Assembly: GCA_002405405.1 (NCBI GenBank)
Contig: DHLT01000100.1
Span: 863-10,891, forward strand
Length of the DNA stretch: 10,029 nt
From: Ignavibacteria bacterium UBA4661
GTDB lineage: Bacteria > Bacteroidota > Ignavibacteria > Kapaibacteriales > UBA4661
Direction of reading: 5' to 3'
Part shown: positions 6,868-10,029 of the stretch, one piece after another
Layout: each line of letters starts with the position of its first letter
Position numbering within the stretch: the first letter of the stretch is position 1
Program-made: the position numbers and the translations under genes
Notes under the pieces: model-generated
The model's database searches: none
What the model was told of the DNA's origin: nothing
The model's input: the letters and a program-made list of their open reading frames with translations, nothing else

Positions 6868-8646
6868 ATGACAGACACAGCGGTAAAACAACAGCGTGGC
6901 GGCGCATTTCTTATCGAAGCGATTGAGCCACAAGACATTTTTATTCCCGAGGATCTCTCCGAAGAACTTCTGAGTGTCTCGAAACTTGTAGAAGATTTTG
7001 TTACGAATGAAATCGAGCCAAATGTTGATCGGCTGGAAAAATTAGAGCCGGGATTAAATGAGGAATTACTTCGCAAACTTGGTGAAACCGGTATTATCGG
7101 TATGGAAATTTCCGAAGAGTTTGGTGGTGCGGATTTGCCGAAAACAGCAACGATGCTTGTTTCAGAAAAACTCTCTGCTGCCGGTGGATTTGCAACAACA
7201 TTCGGTGCGCATCAAAGTATCGGTTCGTTGCCGATTGTGTAATTCGGTAATCAAGCACAAAAAGAAAAGTATTTGCCAAAAGTTGTTACTGCCGAGTTGA
7301 TTGGTGCGTATGCGCTCACCGAACCCAATGCCGGATCGGATGCACAAGGCGGTAAAGTCAAAGCCGTACTGAGCAAAGATGGCACACACTACATTCTTGA
7401 TGGAACGAAAATGTGGATCACCAATGGTGGTTTTGCAGATTACTTTATCGTGTTTGCAAAAATTGATGGCGAGAAAGAAAAATTCAGTGCCTTCATTGTC
7501 GAGCGTGCATGGGAAGGCGTTAGTACCGGTGGCGAAGAACACAAAATGGGTATTAAGTCGTCTTCGACACGCATGATTATGTTCGACAAAGTGAAAGTTC
7601 CGGTTGAGAATTTACTTGGCGAAATAGGTCAAGGGGCAAAAATCGCATTCAACATTTTAAATACCGGACGCTTTAAACTTGGCGCAGGTGCGCTCGGCGG
7701 TGCAAAGCATTCACTCAATCTTGCAACGAAATATGCCAAAGAGCGTAAGCAGTTTGATACATATATCTGCAACTTCGGCATGATGCAGGAGAAGCTCGCG
7801 GAAATGGCATTACGGAGTTATGCAATCGAGTCGGTCATCTACCGCACAGCGGGTTTGATAGATGCAGCCATCGGCGATGAAAAAGACAGCAACAAGCGTT
7901 TGAAATCGATTGAAGAATATGCTATTGAGTGTTCAATTATCAAAGTTATGGGCAGTGAGCTTTTGGACTTTGCTGTCGATGAAGGTGTGCAAATTCATGG
8001 TGGCTATGGATACTCGCAAGAATATGCTATCGAGCGGGCATATCGTGATAGTCGTATCAATCGTATTTACGAAGGAACGAATGAAATCAACCGAATGCTC
8101 ACAACGAGTATGCTCTTGAAACGTGGCATGAAAGGCGATATCCCATTGCTCAAAGCTGCACAAGAAGTCGGTAAAGAAGTGCTTGATCCGGTGTTTGATT
8201 TTGATGAACCGGAAGGAACACTTGCTGAAGAGCGCATGGTCGTGCAGGGCTTGAAAAAAGCGGCTCTGATGGTAGCGGGTGCTGCGGCAATGAAGTTTGG
8301 TCCGAAACTCGAATCAGAGCAAGAGATTCTTGCACGGTGTGCCGATATGGCATTCCTGGTGTATGCATGCGAATCGGCATTGCTTCGTACTCTGAAACTT
8401 GAAGCCAATGGCCAAGACATTGCTTTGCAAGACAAAATGGTGCAAGTCTATGTGCATGAAGCGGCTGAAAAAGCAATGCAGATTGGTCGTGAAGCAATTT
8501 GTCGCTTTGTAGAAGGTGACGAACTGCCGGTGTATATCTCTGCACTCAAACGCTTTACAAAGCACACGATGCGGAATACAATTGCACTTCGTCGTGATAT
8601 TGCCGCTGCTGTGATTGAAGCTGACGGTTATCCTTTCAAAAACTAA
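6868..8646 (+). pseudogene. fadE: FadE-type acyl-CoA dehydrogenase (VLCAD-like), interrupted by an in-frame TAA at codon 125
   Basis: FAD-dependent first step of beta-oxidation, acyl-CoA to trans-2-enoyl-CoA. Ignoring the stop, 592 codons match the length of Bacillus FadE (about 594), which has the extra C-terminal helical domain of VLCAD. Signatures are ALTEPNAGSD (149-158), GGYGYSQEYAIERAYRD (378-394) and the catalytic Glu402 in RIYEGTNEI, numbering the stop as a residue. The stop at 7240-7242 lies in GSLPIV-stop-FGNQAQKEKYLP, inside a well-conserved segment, with no frameshift. Pieces are 6868-7242 (124 residues, part of the N-terminal helical domain) and an open stretch 7243-8646 whose first usable start is a TTG at 7273 without a ribosome binding site. 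Neither piece should be a working enzyme alone. Everything else, including the terminal TAA and hairpin, looks intact, so the lesion is recent, suppressed, or an error. Confidence 0.9.
7240..7242 (+). other. Premature in-frame TAA in fadE
   Basis: The codon replaces a residue that in related dehydrogenases I recall as Tyr or Leu (IVYFG / ILLFG). TAT, TAC or TTA would each need one base change to give TAA. The local sequence ttgtgtaatt is identical to that at the bshB1 stop. Confidence 0.85.
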
Positions 8647-8657
8647 GATTAAGAACA

Positions 8658-8689
8658 GCGGGAGAATTGCTTATATGTAATTCTCCCGC
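8658..8689 (+). terminator. Strong hairpin after fadE, probable terminator
   Basis: A perfect 11-bp stem (gcgggagaatt at 8658-8668 with aattctcccgc at 8679-8689) has a 10-base loop and begins 12 bases past the fadE stop. The following attgttt is a weak T tract. It probably ends or trims the fadNAE transcript, with partial read-through towards the synthetase gene possible. Confidence 0.75.
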
Positions 8690-8892
8690 ATTGTTTGCTC
8701 AGGATATCTTGGGGACTGTGGGTTATATCTTGATTAAATTCCTTGTTGGGCATCTTCTTTTTTTTCTTTGCAAGACATGATGACTTTGCATTATTTTTTC
8801 GAGTAGTGGTGTGATCGTTCTTCCTTGTTGTGTCTTCTTCGCTTTTTATAACTCATCTCTGCTTTCTTTCTGCTTATTCCATTCGTGATTTT
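8690..8892. other. Pyrimidine-rich leader of the acyl-CoA synthetase gene
   Basis: About 200 bases with no gene. From about 8755 the + strand is strongly T/C-rich (tttttttt run near 8759, then ttcttcc, tcttcttc and tttctttctg stretches), and no Shine-Dalgarno site precedes ATG 8893. The promoter presumably lies here; no confident -10/-35 pair is visible. Confidence 0.4.
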
Positions 8893-10029
8893 ATGGAAAC
8901 ATCCCACGCTTATCCTCGCACTTGGACAAAACATTATGACAAAAAAGTGCCTCATACGTATGAGTATCCGAAGCTTGCTTTGTGGCAATTGGCAGAAAGT
9001 GCCGCAAAAGAGTTCCCTGATAATGATATCTGTGAGTTCTTAGGTAAAACAACGACCTATCGTACTATGTGGAATGATGTGTTATGTTTTGCACAGGCGC
9101 TACAAGCAATGGGAGTAAAAAAAGGTGATCGCGTTGCGATTATGCTTCCGAATTGCCCACAGTATATTGTGGCATTCTATGGAGCGCTACGTGCAGGTGC
9201 GATCGTCGTAGGCATCAATCCACTCTATACACCACGTGAACTTGAGCTTGTTCTGAATGACAGTGGATCGGAAACATTGATTATCCTTGATTTGAAATAC
9301 CATGTGTATGATGAAGTAGCATCATCGACCAATATCAAGAACTTGATGGTAACAGGGATGCAAGATGCCATGCCTTTTCCCAAAAATTGGCTTTTTCCAC
9401 TGAAAATGAAAAAAGATAAACTGGGGATTCAGGTGCCTTATGGCAACAAAGCCTGGCGATTTACTGATGTTGTAAAAAAAGCTAAACCACCGCCAACGTC
9501 GGTTGATATGGACCCCGTGAATGATATTGCTCTCTTGCTGTATACAGGGGGAACAACCGGTATTCCTAAGGCGGCAATGCTCACACATTATAACTTGGTA
9601 TCAAACTGTGTGCAGAACTCTTTGTGGCTTGGTCTCGATGAAAAAACTCGCGGTAAACAGATCGTTGGCTCCGTCTTGCCATTTTTCCATAGCTATGGAT
9701 TATCAACCGAATTAAACTTGGGTATTTATGGTGGATCAAAGTTAATTCTCATGCCGCGCTTTGATGTTAAGATGGCTGTTGAAGCGATTCAAAAGCATCG
9801 CATTACCATTTTTCCCGGAGTGCCGGCAATGTACATTGCCAGCAATAACTTTAAAGACATCAAGAACTACGACTTGAGCAGTGTGCGCTATTGCACATCC
9901 GGTGCAGCAGCATTGCCGATTGAGGTTGCCCAGGAGTTTGGGCGCATTACCAAAGGTGCCAAACTCGTCGAGGGATATGGTTTATCTGAAGCATCGCCCG
10001 TTACGCATTGTAATCCGCTGAATGGTGAA
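8893..10029 (+). CDS. fadD: Long-chain fatty-acid-CoA ligase, LcfA/FadD type (3' end missing)
   Basis: Activates fatty acids with ATP to acyl-adenylate and then acyl-CoA, feeding the FadE-FadN-FadA cycle encoded just upstream; usually membrane-associated on the cytoplasmic side. 379 residues are visible and the frame is open to the right edge, out of about 550-560 in the family, so the C-terminal lid domain is missing. Adenylate-forming motifs are LYTGGTTGIPKAAMLTH (the P-loop, Tyr217 to Lys226 and on), PFFHSYGL, FPGVPAMY and the A5-type EGYGLSEASPVTH (360-372). The segment GDRVAIMLPNCPQY and INPLYTPRELE match LcfA closely. ATG 8893 fits because METSHAYPRTWTKHYDKKVP is the usual short N-terminus; upstream in-frame codons are T/C-rich and not family-like. 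The P-loop has KAA where KGV or KGA is common, a mild change. Confidence 0.95.
   Translation, partial: METSHAYPRTWTKHYDKKVPHTYEYPKLALWQLAESAAKEFPDNDICEFLGKTTTYRTMWNDVLCFAQALQAMGVKKGDRVAIMLPNCPQYIVAFYGALRAGAIVVGINPLYTPRELELVLNDSGSETLIILDLKYHVYDEVASSTNIKNLMVTGMQDAMPFPKNWLFPLKMKKDKLGIQVPYGNKAWRFTDVVKKAKPPPTSVDMDPVNDIALLLYTGGTTGIPKAAMLTHYNLVSNCVQNSLWLGLDEKTRGKQIVGSVLPFFHSYGLSTELNLGIYGGSKLILMPRFDVKMAVEAIQKHRITIFPGVPAMYIASNNFKDIKNYDLSSVRYCTSGAAALPIEVAQEFGRITKGAKLVEGYGLSEASPVTHCNPLNGE

Noticed and set aside
8067..8435. 122-codon ORF on the - strand
   Set aside because: Antisense shadow of the fadE C-terminal part.
8767..8800. Bacteroidota-type promoter (TTTG, then TAnnTTTG) before the synthetase gene
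   Set aside because: A TTTG and a TATTTTTT are present, but the spacing is about 21 rather than 19 and the T-rich context makes chance matches likely.
1..10029. CRISPR array, tRNA, rRNA, transposase or prophage genes
   Set aside because: No regularly spaced repeats, cloverleaf-like segments or transposase motifs were seen on either strand.

Overview
The window reads as a bacterial chromosome segment of moderate GC content (judged by eye, not counted), with every supported gene on the + strand. It looks like a heterotroph with complete fatty-acid beta-oxidation and bacillithiol (or a related thiol). A BshB1-type deacetylase, a eukaryote-like dimeric NADP-isocitrate dehydrogenase and genes with few clear Shine-Dalgarno sites would suit the Bacteroidota/Chlorobiota area. 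The fadN-fadA-fadE gene order is also that of Bacillus. Placement is inference and cannot be settled from this sequence alone.

Layout: (1) 2-943 is the 3' three quarters of icd, closed by a textbook intrinsic terminator at 978-1011. (2) 1148-2677 is a compact cluster: a HEPN (HepT/HI0074-type) gene, an overlapping minimal nucleotidyltransferase (MntA-type) gene, and 14 bases later a bshB1-like gene. The first two look like a type VII HEPN/MNT toxin-antitoxin pair. bshB1 is cut by an in-frame TAA 37 codons before the end of its recognisable frame. (3) 2678-3153 has no confident gene, only one weak small ORF and a short phased repeat just upstream of fadN. (4) 3154-8646 holds the fatty-acid degradation genes fadN (hydroxyacyl-CoA dehydrogenase/enoyl-CoA hydratase), fadA (thiolase) and fadE (acyl-CoA dehydrogenase), ending at a strong 11-bp hairpin. 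A 202-base fadN-fadA gap contains a repeat-like stem-loop cluster. (5) 8893 to the right edge is a long-chain acyl-CoA synthetase (LcfA/FadD), which activates the fatty acids that FadE, FadN and FadA then degrade.

The most unusual observation is that two otherwise well-preserved genes, bshB1 and fadE, each carry one in-frame TAA with no frameshift, and homologous protein sequence resumes at the next codon. Both stops lie in the same 10-base context (ttgtgtaatt; Val-stop-Phe). Sequencing or consensus error and recent nonsense mutation are the plain explanations. Suppression or partial reassignment of UAA is the exotic one and is weakened by TAA also serving as the apparently normal terminal stop of fadN and fadE. 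I found no tRNA, rRNA, CRISPR array, transposase or prophage gene.
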